Counted from the stretch's first letter, positions 34,011 to 44,071 are shown. The stretch is 64,000 nucleotides of DNA from Gracilimonas sp040882225 (GCA_040882225.1 JBBEBR010000011.1:1-64000); one strand, 5' to 3'. Notes: generated from the letters alone by a model not told the origin. A program made the numbers and translations.

Positions 34011-36122
34011 TCAAGCCTTGGGTAGATCTATATAAAAAGTAGTTCCTTTATTTTCTTCACTTTCGAAGCGGATTCTGCCATTCATTTTTTCGATGAATTC
34101 TTTAACGAGACTTAATCCAAAACCTGTTCCTTTTTCGTTGAGGGTGCCCTCGCGAGACCAGCTTTTATTTTCAAAAATCTTATGAGAAACATTTGCTGGT
34201 ATCCCAATTCCGGTATCTTCTATAATAAACTGCACATAAGGCTCATTTAGATTGCAAGTAACCGTTATATTATCTCCGCTATTTGTGAATTTTATACTAT
34301 TACTTACAAGATTTCTTAGTACTAATTCTAAAGCGTTTCTATCTGCTAAAACATTAAAATTTTTAGCAATCTTATTTTTTAAGGTCACTTTTTTCTTTGA
34401 GGCCAAAAATTCTTGCCGAGCAAAAACCTCTGCTGCAATTTCCTTAATATTTACTTTTTCCAGAGATAAGCTTACTCCAGAAAGCTGCTCTTTTGCCCAT
34501 GCAAGTAAATCCTCCATCGCCTCTATATTCTGTTGAATAGACTGCTCAAGTTCTTGTGCAAATTCATGAATTTCTTCTTTAGAGAGCGCATCATTTTTGA
34601 TCAGGTAAAGAATTCCTTGCATCGAGGCCAGCGGCGATCTCAAGTCATGTGATATAATTGCGAATAATTTGTCTTTAGATTTATTCAGCTCTTCAAGCTC
34701 TGCCTTTTGTGCCTGCAGGTGCTTATTTATTTCCTGATTCTCTTTTGCTCTTTTCTTCATCAAAAAGAGAATGACCAATATCAGGCAAAGCACGATTACA
34801 CTGGCTACAATCAATATATACTGAAAATGCAGTCGGCGTTCTTGTTGCACCTGTTTTTCCTGCAATAACCTGTTTATTTCACTTTGCCGGTCTAAGGCCA
34901 TTTTGTTTTCGAGATTAGCCAAGGCTTGTTCTTTTTCAAGATCAAGAAGGCTGTCGGCAGTCGCTTTATAGTGTTCTAAATAGGTGAGCGCTTCCGCAAA
35001 ATTATTAGCTTCGCGATTTGCCAGATATAACATGTCTCTCGCTTCCTGAAGGAAAGGGATATTTTGAATTTGTTTGGCAATCTCATACGCTTTTTGTAGA
35101 TGATATAAAGCTTCATCATAGCGATTGTTATGGTAGTATAAGTTGCCGTAACCGAAATTATTATAATAAATGCCGGGAAGGATATTATTCTCTTCGGAAA
35201 TTTTTAACGATTCCTCAAAGTACTCTTTCGCTTTTTTTGTTTCTCCCATACTGCTGTAGAGCCTTCCTAAATTATAATATATAACCACTGGCGCCGATCC
35301 CGGCCGAATTTCCCGCTCAAGTTCCAGTGCTGTATTATATAATTCAATAGCTTCCTCGTACCGGCTCTGATTGTTCCGGGTATTCGCTAAATTCAGATTA
35401 ATCCGGTACAGCTCAATTTTCAGGCTCTTGATTTGAGCTAATCCTTTAGCTTTTTCGAGATAGTAGCCAGCTTCCTCAAAATTATCAACATGATTATAGG
35501 CATTACCGGTATTATTCAATGTGGTAACCCAAAAAACCGTATCGCGGGTCATTTCAGCAAATTCCAAGGCGCTAAGATAGTTTTGAAAAGCCTGGTTTCT
35601 ATCTCCTTGACTAAAATAAGTACTTGCCATATTTAAGCGAATTCCCGCTGTGGTCCTCGCTTGTCCGGCTTCCGGCATTTGAGTTATCAGGCTCAGAGCT
35701 TTTTCATAATGCGCTATGGCAACCTGATGGTCACTTTTATACTGATACGCAGTTGCCAGAAAATTATAAAAATAAACCTTTCGCCGGCTGTTTGGATAAT
35801 CCTGAATTGCCTGCTCAAGAATATAAATAACGGAATCGTTTTTTTGCTGGTTCAGATAAAGATCAGCAAGTTGAACAATCGATGAAGCTTTTCCATATTC
35901 GTAGTTTAGTGAATCAGAGAGGTGCCATACCGTTCTGATTTCTGACCTTGCTTCAGGATATTCACCTTTATTAATAAGCAGCTCAATTTCGCTTATCAAC
36001 TCATTAACAAAAACGGTGTCGGTCTTTGATGCCGGATGTGTTTGCTTCGCTGAAGCATTTATAGCCAGAAAGGCTAACAAAATGTAGGGAATCAAAAATT
36101 TTAAAAATTTTCTGCTTTTCAT
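34011..36122 (-). CDS. TPR-containing sensor histidine kinase
   Basis: Signal peptide (KSRKFLKFLIPYILLAFLAI), a periplasmic array of about eight TPR units (residues ~25-390), a coiled coil, one membrane helix (FQYILIVASVIVLCLILVIL), then the kinase. It has HisKA with the phospho-acceptor H492 in ISHDLRSPLAS, N box RNLVSNSIKFTNSG, G1 EDTGIGIP, and GTGFGLSLVKEF. No receiver domain and no adjacent response regulator. A TTG at 36173 overlaps the lysA stop (TTGA), but I prefer ATG 36122 because it begins the signal sequence. It is downstream of lysA on the same strand, so cotranscription is likely. Confidence 0.9.
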   Translation of the reverse strand: MKSRKFLKFLIPYILLAFLAINASAKQTHPASKTDTVFVNELISEIELLINKGEYPEARSEIRTVWHLSDSLNYEYGKASSIVQLADLYLNQQKNDSVIYILEQAIQDYPNSRRKVYFYNFLATAYQYKSDHQVAIAHYEKALSLITQMPEAGQARTTAGIRLNMASTYFSQGDRNQAFQNYLSALEFAEMTRDTVFWVTTLNNTGNAYNHVDNFEEAGYYLEKAKGLAQIKSLKIELYRINLNLANTRNNQSRYEEAIELYNTALELEREIRPGSAPVVIYYNLGRLYSSMGETKKAKEYFEESLKISEENNILPGIYYNNFGYGNLYYHNNRYDEALYHLQKAYEIAKQIQNIPFLQEARDMLYLANREANNFAEALTYLEHYKATADSLLDLEKEQALANLENKMALDRQSEINRLLQEKQVQQERRLHFQYILIVASVIVLCLILVILFLMKKRAKENQEINKHLQAQKAELEELNKSKDKLFAIISHDLRSPLASMQGILYLIKNDALSKEEIHEFAQELEQSIQQNIEAMEDLLAWAKEQLSGVSLSLEKVNIKEIAAEVFARQEFLASKKKVTLKNKIAKNFNVLADRNALELVLRNLVSNSIKFTNSGDNITVTCNLNEPYVQFIIEDTGIGIPANVSHKIFENKSWSREGTLNEKGTGFGLSLVKEFIEKMNGRIRFESEENKGTTFYIDLPKA

Positions 36123-36169
36123 TAGCTCAAGAGTAAAAAACGTGCATATCTCTGATAAAAATTTTTCAA

Positions 36170-37333
36170 TCAACTTCTTTTTACCTCATCCGAAAAAACA
36201 GAGGGCTGCGGCTTTCTGAGGTTATATTCACTTCTCATTACCTCTCCATAAGCGCCGGCACTGCGTATTGCAATGAGGTCGCCCCGCTTAACTTCAGGAA
36301 TTTCAACATCCGTTCTGAAGGTGTCAGAACTTTCGCAAATTGGGCCAACCACATCATAGGTTTTTTGTGGCAAGGAGCTGGTTAATACATCAATGCGGTG
36401 CTTGGCCTGGTAAAGCGCCGGGCGGATGAGCTCGGTCATACCGGCGTCGACCACCGCAAAATTTTTGGCGCGCCCAGATTTTGTAAATAAAACACGGGTA
36501 ATTAAACTTCCTGATTGGCCTACAATCGAGCGCCCAAGTTCAAAATGCAGTTTTTGGTGTTTTTTTAGTTTGATGTGATCTTCAAATAACCCAAAATATT
36601 TTTCAAAATCCGGTATCGAATGTTGATTGGGGAAGTCATAATCGATTCCAAATCCGCCGCCAACATTGATAACTGTCAACCTGAAACCTTTATCTTCTAT
36701 ATAATTATTGAGTTCATTTGCCTTGGCACATAATTTTTCAAAAGGCTCAAAATTCTCGATTTGAGAACCAATATGAAAATGTATTCCAATCAGCTCAAGG
36801 TTTTTTAGATTTGGAAGATTTTCTAAAACGGAGTCTAAATCTTCTTCATTTATACCAAACTTGTTTTCGTTTAAGCCGGTGGTAATATATTTATGAGTAT
36901 CGGCTTTCACATTGGGATTCAACCTTAGTGCGATCCGAGCTTTTTTACCTTGCTTGGCAGCTAAAGAATTTATCACTTCCAGCTCTTGGGGAGACTCACC
37001 GTTGAAGCAAAAAATATCGTGTTTTAGTGCAAGTTCTATTTCCTCATCACTTTTCCCGACGCCGGCAAATGCGATCTGTTCGGGTGAAAATCCACTTTCG
37101 AGAGCACGTTCAATTTCACCCCCGCTAACGCAATCCGCACCAAGCCCCGCTTCTTTGATGGTCTTTAAAATCCGGGATTTGTTATTGGCTTTCAGCGCAA
37201 AATGAATATGAAACCCTTTCGATAATCCATGTTTTTTTACCAACTCCAGGGTTTGGCGAAGAACGTCTTCATCATAGAAATAAAAGGGAGTTTGTTGATT
37301 TTCGAAATAGGAGGTGACTTCAGAAGGAAACAT
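36170..37333 (-). CDS. lysA: Diaminopimelate decarboxylase
   Basis: PLP enzyme that converts meso-diaminopimelate to lysine. The PLP lysine is K48 in FALKANNK. Further motifs are FHIGSQIENF, NVGGGFGIDYD, FELGRSIVGQSG and the substrate Cys/Glu in GPICESSDTF. Length 387 is slightly short for the family but complete. Divergent from the TIM-barrel gene at 37557. Confidence 0.93.
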   Translation of the reverse strand: MFPSEVTSYFENQQTPFYFYDEDVLRQTLELVKKHGLSKGFHIHFALKANNKSRILKTIKEAGLGADCVSGGEIERALESGFSPEQIAFAGVGKSDEEIELALKHDIFCFNGESPQELEVINSLAAKQGKKARIALRLNPNVKADTHKYITTGLNENKFGINEEDLDSVLENLPNLKNLELIGIHFHIGSQIENFEPFEKLCAKANELNNYIEDKGFRLTVINVGGGFGIDYDFPNQHSIPDFEKYFGLFEDHIKLKKHQKLHFELGRSIVGQSGSLITRVLFTKSGRAKNFAVVDAGMTELIRPALYQAKHRIDVLTSSLPQKTYDVVGPICESSDTFRTDVEIPEVKRGDLIAIRSAGAYGEVMRSEYNLRKPQPSVFSDEVKRS

Positions 37334-37556
37334 TTGAAAATTTTAGTGAGTGATTCGCAAGTTAAATTTAAATGTCTCAAAAGATACGATTTCAAATGCA
37401 TGATTTTGTATAAACATGAAAAAGAAACTTCACCCAAGATTAATCAGATAATAATACCTTTGGATAATCCGTCTCATTAAAATACAGTTTGTATCATGAA
37501 TTTCGATACAGATCAGTTTTGCCAAACAAAAATTATTAATTGGGAAACAGGATAAG

Positions 37557-38219
37557 ATGTATTCTAAAAAAGATGACTTTGTGTTAACGGGAAATAAGTA
37601 TGAGTTACCGGAAGCGATAGAGGGATGTAAAGGGATGAATCTCGGTGGACATCAAGTTCGCTCCATACTGCTAAGTACCGATTTAAGTTATATTCTCAAT
37701 TTGAAAGCAGATGCGATAATGGTGATAAATCCATTTGAAAAATCTGAGCATCTCAATAAAGCGATCACCAGCCTCAGTAAAAAACCTGTGCTTTGTGATA
37801 TTGGCGGCGGTTTTTTGAAAGAAGAGCTTACTATAAAACTTTCGAAAAGTGCATTCGAATTTGGAGCTGCCGGCGTGGTGATTTCAAAACCTACCTCTTA
37901 CATAACCATTCAAAAAATCAGAGATCAAATTTCTGGGCCATTGATTTACACGGTTATGTTTGCAGAAGAAAAATTCAGCGAATTGGCTGGCGCAGGGGTG
38001 GATATTTTCAATGTTTCCACCGGGGAGACAACAGCAGAAACGGTAGCTGAAATACGAAGCGAGTTTCCCGAAATCCCAATAATGGCAAATGGCGGGCCGT
38101 ATGATTCTACCATTTATGAGACCATAGAAAATGGCGCCGATGCAATTGTTTTCAATCCACCCACAGCTACTGAAATGCTGCGTTCCATCTTTGATGGATA
38201 TAGAATTAACAGGGGCTGA
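37557..38219 (+). CDS. TIM-barrel protein of unknown function
   Basis: 220 residues with the strand-loop pattern of a phosphate-binding (beta/alpha)8 barrel: DAIMVINPF, PVLCDIGGGFLKEEL, GAAGVVISKP, DIFNVSTGET, IPIMANGGPYDST and ADAIVFNPPTATEML. The last two resemble the phosphate-binding loops of the ThiG/NanE/HisA-like group, but the family motifs of those enzymes are absent. I do not recognise a specific enzyme. It stands alone, with gaps of 223 bp upstream and 106 bp downstream. Confidence 0.7.
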   Translation: MYSKKDDFVLTGNKYELPEAIEGCKGMNLGGHQVRSILLSTDLSYILNLKADAIMVINPFEKSEHLNKAITSLSKKPVLCDIGGGFLKEELTIKLSKSAFEFGAAGVVISKPTSYITIQKIRDQISGPLIYTVMFAEEKFSELAGAGVDIFNVSTGETTAETVAEIRSEFPEIPIMANGGPYDSTIYETIENGADAIVFNPPTATEMLRSIFDGYRINRG

Positions 38220-38325
38220 GAATATTTAATTACTCTAAAAATGAAAAGATTTGTATATGGAATGTTGCTGCCAAAAAGTTTATTCTGTTCACTTTCATAA
38301 CAGAAATTAACAGATAGAGTTTTAG

Positions 38326-40482
38326 ATGGATGTTTTTACCTCTGCACCTCATCATGATGTATTAGTACTTGTAATTCAGATTGGGGTTCTTCTTTTTGTT
38401 GCACGGGCATTAGGGGAAATTGCTCAAAGGCTAAAACAACCTGCTGTTGTTGGGGAAATTTTAGCGGGTATTTTATTAGGACCTTCTTTATTAGCGGGAT
38501 TTGTTCCCGAGATAGGGGAATGGATTGTTCCTCAAAATGAAACACAAGGTTATCTCTTAGAGGTAGTAAGCTTAATCGGTGCCATGTTTCTGCTGCTTAT
38601 TACCGGGCTTGAAACTGACATCCGCCTTATTAAACGTCATGCGAGAACAGCAATAGGCGTTTCTTTTGGGGGTATTATAGTCACCTTCGCAACTGGCTTT
38701 CTTTTAGGACAAAATCTACCTGATTTTTTACTTGCTGATAATAATGAACGGCTGGTTTTTTCCTTGTTTGTGGCAACGGCAATGTCAATTTCTGCAATCC
38801 CCGTTATTGCTAAAGTTCTGATGGATCTGAATTTAATGCGGCGTGATGTCGGCCAGACGATTATTGCGGCCGGTATGAGTGACGACACCATTGGCTGGAT
38901 GCTATTGTCGGTTGTTGCAGGTTTGGCAAGTGGAGAAGCGGTTACTGCCGGTAGTGTTATGTATATAGTTGGCAGTGTGGTGGCTTTTATGCTACTGAGC
39001 TTTACAGTTGGCCGCTGGCTGTTAAAAAAGGTGCTCACTTATGTTCAGGATGAAGTTAAAAGCCACGACAGGCTGCTAACTCTTGTAGTTGTATGTACAT
39101 TTTTATGGGGGGCTATAACCCAGGCACTGAACCTGGAAGCTGTACTTGGAGCATTTGTAATCGGTATCCTATTTGGAACGATGCCCCGCCTTCCTGATGA
39201 AGTTCATCATAAATTGGAAAGCATAGCACTTGGAATTTTTGCCCCGATATTTTTTGCCGTAGCAGGACTGAAAGTGAATGTGCTGAATTTATTTGAACCG
39301 GCTTTGTTAGTGATTACGATAGTTGTGATTTTCATAGCTACATTCGGGAAAGTTTTAGGAACTTATTTAGGTGCCCGATTTATTGGCGGGAAAGATCACT
39401 GGACATCATTGAGTTTTGGTGCAGGCTTAAATGCCCGTGGTGCTATGGAAATAATTATTGCAACAATTGGGCTTAGGCTTGGAATTCTTTCTCAGGATAT
39501 GTTTTCCATAATTGTGGTGATGGCAATGACCACTTCACTGATGGCACCTTCCGCACTAAAATGGGTGCTAAAGCGGGTTAAGCCGGGCAAGGAAGAAGAA
39601 GACCGCCTCAAAAAAGAAGAATTGGAAGCTGACAGCCTCATTGCGGATATTCACCGGGTTCTATTGCCGGTGCGCCGACGGGAATCTATGCCCGAATCAC
39701 TTTCTACTCAGTCGATAGAAGCACAAATTTTAGCGCTTCTGGGTAATAAAAATATGCTGTCAATTACTTTAATGACAGTTGCTCAGGAAGGTAATAAACA
39801 AGAAAGTGAAAAATACCTGGATGAACTTGGAGATTTATTTGAGGGAGTTGAAATCACAAAAAAGATTGTAGAAGGTAAAAACCCGGCTAACTTAATTCTC
39901 GATGAAGCTCAAAAAGATTATGACCTTCTGATATTGGGAGCCACCGAGAAGGAAGTAGGTAGAAGACATCTTTTTAGCCCCTTTATAGATTATATGGTTC
40001 GGGTGGCGCCATGCCCAACAATGGTAGTACAGCCGGGAGGGAAGTTTACGGAGTGGAGCCCAAGAAGAATTTTGGTGCCTACCAATGGAACAGCTGCTTC
40101 AAAAAATGCGGCAGAGCTTGGTTTTTCTCTCGCTCAAAGCAATACTATTATTGAAGTTACCGGAATACACGCCTTAGTAGAGGAACGTTCACATAACCGG
40201 CCATTCCGAATTAATAAGGAAAATGACCAGTCTGAAATTGCTTCCGAAATTGCCAAAGAGTTTAAAAAGCTGGGTGAAGCTTTTAAAGTAAAAACAGATG
40301 GTGTGGTGCAGGTAGGGGAAGATCCGGAAAGCGTAATACTCGAATTCTCAAAGAAAAACAGAATGGATTTGATTATTCTTGGAACCAATATCAGGCCGGG
40401 TTCCAATCGGCTCTATCTGGGGCAACGGGTAGAAAATATCCTTTCTGATGCTCGATGCCCTGTAATTGTTTTCAATGCATAA
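38326..40482 (+). CDS. CPA2 (Kef-type) Na+/H+ antiporter with two C-terminal Usp domains
   Basis: About 12-13 transmembrane helices over residues 1-415. CPA2 features include LKQPAVVGEILAGILLGPSL, LLLITGLETDI, the paired Asp region GMSDDTIGWMLL, and GLNARGAMEIIIATIGL. The remaining 300 residues contain two universal-stress-protein domains: LLILGATEKEVGRRHLFSP with PCPTMVVQPG, then RILVPTNGTAASKNAAELG, LIILGTNIRPGSNRLYLGQR and CPVIVF. The second has the GxxGS-like nucleotide loop. The Usp pair probably couples transport to ATP or stress state. It is followed by a weak hairpin at 40494 and then the permease gene. Confidence 0.9.
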   Translation: MDVFTSAPHHDVLVLVIQIGVLLFVARALGEIAQRLKQPAVVGEILAGILLGPSLLAGFVPEIGEWIVPQNETQGYLLEVVSLIGAMFLLLITGLETDIRLIKRHARTAIGVSFGGIIVTFATGFLLGQNLPDFLLADNNERLVFSLFVATAMSISAIPVIAKVLMDLNLMRRDVGQTIIAAGMSDDTIGWMLLSVVAGLASGEAVTAGSVMYIVGSVVAFMLLSFTVGRWLLKKVLTYVQDEVKSHDRLLTLVVVCTFLWGAITQALNLEAVLGAFVIGILFGTMPRLPDEVHHKLESIALGIFAPIFFAVAGLKVNVLNLFEPALLVITIVVIFIATFGKVLGTYLGARFIGGKDHWTSLSFGAGLNARGAMEIIIATIGLRLGILSQDMFSIIVVMAMTTSLMAPSALKWVLKRVKPGKEEEDRLKKEELEADSLIADIHRVLLPVRRRESMPESLSTQSIEAQILALLGNKNMLSITLMTVAQEGNKQESEKYLDELGDLFEGVEITKKIVEGKNPANLILDEAQKDYDLLILGATEKEVGRRHLFSPFIDYMVRVAPCPTMVVQPGGKFTEWSPRRILVPTNGTAASKNAAELGFSLAQSNTIIEVTGIHALVEERSHNRPFRINKENDQSEIASEIAKEFKKLGEAFKVKTDGVVQVGEDPESVILEFSKKNRMDLIILGTNIRPGSNRLYLGQRVENILSDARCPVIVFNA

Positions 40483-40493
40483 AAAGATTATTT

Positions 40494-40523
40494 ATCAGGC
40501 AGTTTCTTTACCTGATGTTTTTT
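40494..40523 (+). terminator. Probable terminator after the antiporter gene
   Basis: Stem ATCAGG (40494-40499) and CCTGAT (40511-40516), 11-nt loop, then GTTTTTTAG. Short stem, so only moderately convincing. Confidence 0.5.
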
Positions 40524-40649
40524 AGCTTTTACTCGAACATGAAATAATAATGTAATAATAGAATATTTAATTTCGGGGCATATCTATAAGCTATTGTGGG
40601 AGCCTTTCATTATAGAAATCGCTTTTTAAGTTAAAGACTAAGACACTTC

Positions 40650-42764
40650 ATGAAGCATAAGAAATTAGCAAAAGAACTCAGTTTATTTGATGTATACGCT
40701 ATCAGTACCGGAGCTATGTTTAGTTCAGGTTTCTTTTTACTACCTGGGTTAGCCAGCGCAGTATCAGGTCCGGCAGTAGTATTAGCATATCTAATAGGGG
40801 GTATAATGGTGCTTCCTGCAATGCTTAGCGCAGCAGAACTTTCTACTGCAATGCCGAGAGCAGGAGGCCCCTATTACTTTCTGGACAGAAGTCTCGGCCC
40901 TATGATTGGCACTATTGGGGGACTTGGCACTTGGTTCGCCCTCATCTTTAAAAGTGCATTTGCATTAATTGGGATGGGAGCATACCTCGCTATATTTGTT
41001 GATCTTCCCATAAAACCAGTGGCGATAAGCCTCACTTTGTTCTTTATGTTCATGAATATTGTTGGAGTAAAAAAAACCAGCGGCTTACAGGGTTTCTTAG
41101 TTGTTGTGCTTGTCACAATTCTCATCTTTTTTGTGGTGCAGGGGCTGTTTGATATTTTTTCTACGGGATTTGAGGAAGTAAACCAAAATCAATTTATCCC
41201 TTTCATGCCATTCGGTTATGAAGGGTTAATCTCTACAGTTGGCCTTATTTTTGTTTCCTATGCAGGACTTACACAAGTGGCAAGTGTAGCTGAAGAAGTT
41301 CAGAATCCTGATAGAAATATTCCTCTTGGAATGATTTTATCATTACTAACAGCGACCATTATTTATGTATTGGGTGTGTATGTAATGGTAGGTGTGTTAG
41401 ATGCCGAAGCTCTTCGTGAAGACCTAACTCCGGTAGCCACTGCAGCCCAAGTTATGATGGACTGGCTGCCTTATGGGATCGGATTGATTTTAGTGGTGAT
41501 TGCGGCAATTGCAGCTTTTGCTTCCACAGGAAATGCGGGCATTATGTCGGCAGCTCGCTATCCACTTGCTATGGCAAGAGATAAACTGCTATGGAAGCCA
41601 TTTACCAAAATTGGACGTTTCGAAACCCCAACAACAGCGATTGTTGTTACAGCAGGAGTCATGATTTTCTTCATCCTGGTGCTCAATGTTGCAGATATAG
41701 CTAAACTTGCCAGTGCCTTCATGCTTTTAATCTTTGGATTTCTGAACCTGGCAGTGATAATTATGCGTGAAAGTAAAATTGAAGAATATGATCCGGGTTT
41801 TCACTCTCCTTTTTATCCGTGGACTCAGGTTGCCGGCATGCTGATTACAATCTGGCTAATTTCAGAAATGGGCATTATTTCAGTGTTATTTACAATGCTG
41901 ATGATCATAGCCTGCATGGTCTACTACTACTATTTTGCTTATAAGCATGTAAAACGGGAAGGAGCTATTTATCATGTACACGCACGTTTAGGGCAACGCC
42001 GTGATGAAGGCTTGGAACATGAAATGCGCAATATTCTGAGGGAGAAAGGCCTCCGAGATGAAGATCCATACGAAGAGGTAGTATCAAGAGCCGGCGTAAT
42101 GGATGTATCGGGAGTAATGAATTATAGCGAGATTGTTAACGAAGCTAGCCGGCTATTTGAGGAAAAACTCAATACTCCCGCAAATGAACTTTACGAAGCT
42201 TTCACTCAGTTTGACGAAAATTCCATAATTCCTATCGCTGATGGGGTTGCCTTAAATCATTCCCGTATCGATAAAGATGTATTGCCAGAAATGGTATTGG
42301 TGCGCGTTCATAATGGATTAGTAGTAGATAATGAGAAAAATAAAGAATTCAGCAGCAGAGGTGGCGATAAACTACACAGTATAATCTTCTTGCTGAGTCC
42401 TCAAAATAATTCAGGCCAGCACTTACGGATTATCGCACAAATTGCGGAGATGGTGGGAAGTAAATCTTATCTACAAAGATGGCTGAGTGCCGAAAATAAA
42501 GGAGAACTACGAGAGATTCTCTTAAGAGATGAGCGTTTCATTCATCTTAATTTGAGTTATAATGACAAGACGAAAGAGTTCATAGGCCAAATGGTGAAAG
42601 ACATCAACCTTCCGGGACAAAGTCTAATCACGATTATCAGAAGAGGTGGGCAAATTAAAATACCTCACGGAATCACAGTGCTTCAGGAAGGGGATGAACT
42701 TTCGATAATCGGAGAACTTGAGGATATTAAATCTCTCAATTTTATGCTCTCTAAAAAGGGATAG
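40650..42764 (+). CDS. APC-family amino-acid permease fused to PTS EIIA and TrkA_C domains
   Basis: Residues 1-430 are an APC permease of about 12 helices (ISTGAMFSSGFFLLPGL, SAAELSTAMPRAGGPYYFLD, STGNAGIMSAARYPLAMARD). After a linker, residues ~495-630 match a type-2 PTS EIIA domain (PtsN/MtlA-A type): DGVALNHSRID, whose His 537 aligns with the phosphorylated His of IPHG; then HSIIFLLSPQ, GQHLRIIAQIAEM and ENKGELREILL. The last ~65 residues form a TrkA_C domain (GQSLITIIRRGGQIKIPHG, LQEGDELSIIG). This architecture implies that transport is gated by phosphorylation and by a ligand. HPr and enzyme I are encoded at 57936-59934. The EIIA label is mine, from motif reading. Confidence 0.85.
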   Translation: MKHKKLAKELSLFDVYAISTGAMFSSGFFLLPGLASAVSGPAVVLAYLIGGIMVLPAMLSAAELSTAMPRAGGPYYFLDRSLGPMIGTIGGLGTWFALIFKSAFALIGMGAYLAIFVDLPIKPVAISLTLFFMFMNIVGVKKTSGLQGFLVVVLVTILIFFVVQGLFDIFSTGFEEVNQNQFIPFMPFGYEGLISTVGLIFVSYAGLTQVASVAEEVQNPDRNIPLGMILSLLTATIIYVLGVYVMVGVLDAEALREDLTPVATAAQVMMDWLPYGIGLILVVIAAIAAFASTGNAGIMSAARYPLAMARDKLLWKPFTKIGRFETPTTAIVVTAGVMIFFILVLNVADIAKLASAFMLLIFGFLNLAVIIMRESKIEEYDPGFHSPFYPWTQVAGMLITIWLISEMGIISVLFTMLMIIACMVYYYYFAYKHVKREGAIYHVHARLGQRRDEGLEHEMRNILREKGLRDEDPYEEVVSRAGVMDVSGVMNYSEIVNEASRLFEEKLNTPANELYEAFTQFDENSIIPIADGVALNHSRIDKDVLPEMVLVRVHNGLVVDNEKNKEFSSRGGDKLHSIIFLLSPQNNSGQHLRIIAQIAEMVGSKSYLQRWLSAENKGELREILLRDERFIHLNLSYNDKTKEFIGQMVKDINLPGQSLITIIRRGGQIKIPHGITVLQEGDELSIIGELEDIKSLNFMLSKKG

Positions 42765-42814
42765 AATGTAGCGTGGTTTTGATATAATACTGAAGCCAAA
42801 CAGCTGAAGCTTAC

Positions 42815-44071
42815 CTACCTCAACCTCTCAACAATCTCATCAAAGCTGAGCTGAGCTTCTTCACTCTCCTTCATATTTCGGAGGGTAAATTTGCCTTGCT
42901 CCAGTTCATTATCACCAATTATTACTGTGTAACGGGCATTTTCCCGGTTGGCATCCTTCATCTGTGCTTTCATCGAGCGCCCGAGATAATCCATAGTGGC
43001 AGATAATCCCGCTTCTCTTGTTTTGGGAAGATGAGTAAGTGCCCATTTTCGTGCGGCATCACCTAAAGTCACAAAATAAACATCCACAAATTTTTCTTCA
43101 GCAAGGGTGATGTCAAGTTCTACACAGGCAATGAGTAAACGTTCCATTCCGGCTGCAAATCCTACGGCGGGAGTGGGTTGGCCGCCGATCTCTTCAACGA
43201 GTAAGTCATACCGTCCGCCACCAGCCAAAGCATCCTGCGATCCTAAATCCGGGCTGATAAGTTCAAAAGCAGTTCTTGTGTAATAATCCATTCCCCTGAC
43301 AAGATAGGGATCGAGTGTATAGTTGATTTTTAGTTCATCGAGATATTCCCGCACTTTCTCGAAATGCTGAGTGGATTCTTCATTTAAGAAGTCCTGAATA
43401 ACCGGCGCACTTTTTATGAACTCCTGATCTTCCGGTTCTTTTGAATCCAGAATTCGCATCGGATTTTTCTCAAAGCGTTTTTGTGAAAGTTCACTAAGTT
43501 TATCCAGGTTCGGGTTCAGGTATTCTCTGAGTGCTTTTTTATAATTCTCACGGCTTTCAGGATCGCCAACAGAATTAAGCTTCAGGTCAAAATTCTTAAT
43601 CCCAATGCGTTGATAAATGCGAATCATGAACGCAATGCATTCCACATCTGCCACAGGATCATCACTGCCAATTATTTCCACTCCAAATTGGTGGAACTGC
43701 CGCTGTCGCCCTTTCTGTGGCTTCTCCGCCCGAAACATCGGCCCGATATAATAAAGCTTCTGAGAACCGCCACGCTGATCCAAATGATGTTCAACAAAAG
43801 CCCGAACTACCGGCGCGGTTAATTCCGGCCGCAATACATAATGACTGTCCCCTTTCTGAAAAGCAAAAATCTCTTTAGAAACAATATCCGTTAACTGTCC
43901 GATGCCACGTACAATCAGCTCGGTCTGCTCCATGATGGGAGTTCGAATTTCCTCAAAATTAAACTTAGCGGCTTCCTCATGAATGATATTTTCTAATGCT
44001 CTCCATTTTGGGGATTCATCAGGAAGAATATCAACCATTCCAATGTGGGAGGTATATTTGGGTTTAGCCAT
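42815..44071 (-). CDS. hisS: Histidyl-tRNA synthetase
   Basis: Class II synthetase charging tRNA-His. Motif 1 area ALENIIHEEAAKFNFEEIRTP, motif 2 MFRAEKPQKGRQRQFHQFGV, histidine-specific LVRGMDYYTRTAFE and motif 3 AVGFAAGMERLL, then the C-terminal anticodon-binding domain. Length 418 is normal. Convergent with the permease gene; 50 bp between the stop codons hold no clear terminator. Confidence 0.97.
   Translation of the reverse strand: MAKPKYTSHIGMVDILPDESPKWRALENIIHEEAAKFNFEEIRTPIMEQTELIVRGIGQLTDIVSKEIFAFQKGDSHYVLRPELTAPVVRAFVEHHLDQRGGSQKLYYIGPMFRAEKPQKGRQRQFHQFGVEIIGSDDPVADVECIAFMIRIYQRIGIKNFDLKLNSVGDPESRENYKKALREYLNPNLDKLSELSQKRFEKNPMRILDSKEPEDQEFIKSAPVIQDFLNEESTQHFEKVREYLDELKINYTLDPYLVRGMDYYTRTAFELISPDLGSQDALAGGGRYDLLVEEIGGQPTPAVGFAAGMERLLIACVELDITLAEEKFVDVYFVTLGDAARKWALTHLPKTREAGLSATMDYLGRSMKAQMKDANRENARYTVIIGDNELEQGKFTLRNMKESEEAQLSFDEIVERLR

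Noticed and set aside
37455..37462. TACCTTTG box as a Bacteroidota-type promoter for the TIM-barrel gene
   Set aside because: Matches the -7 pattern, but there is no TTTG element 19-23 bp upstream; chance in A/T-rich DNA is likely.
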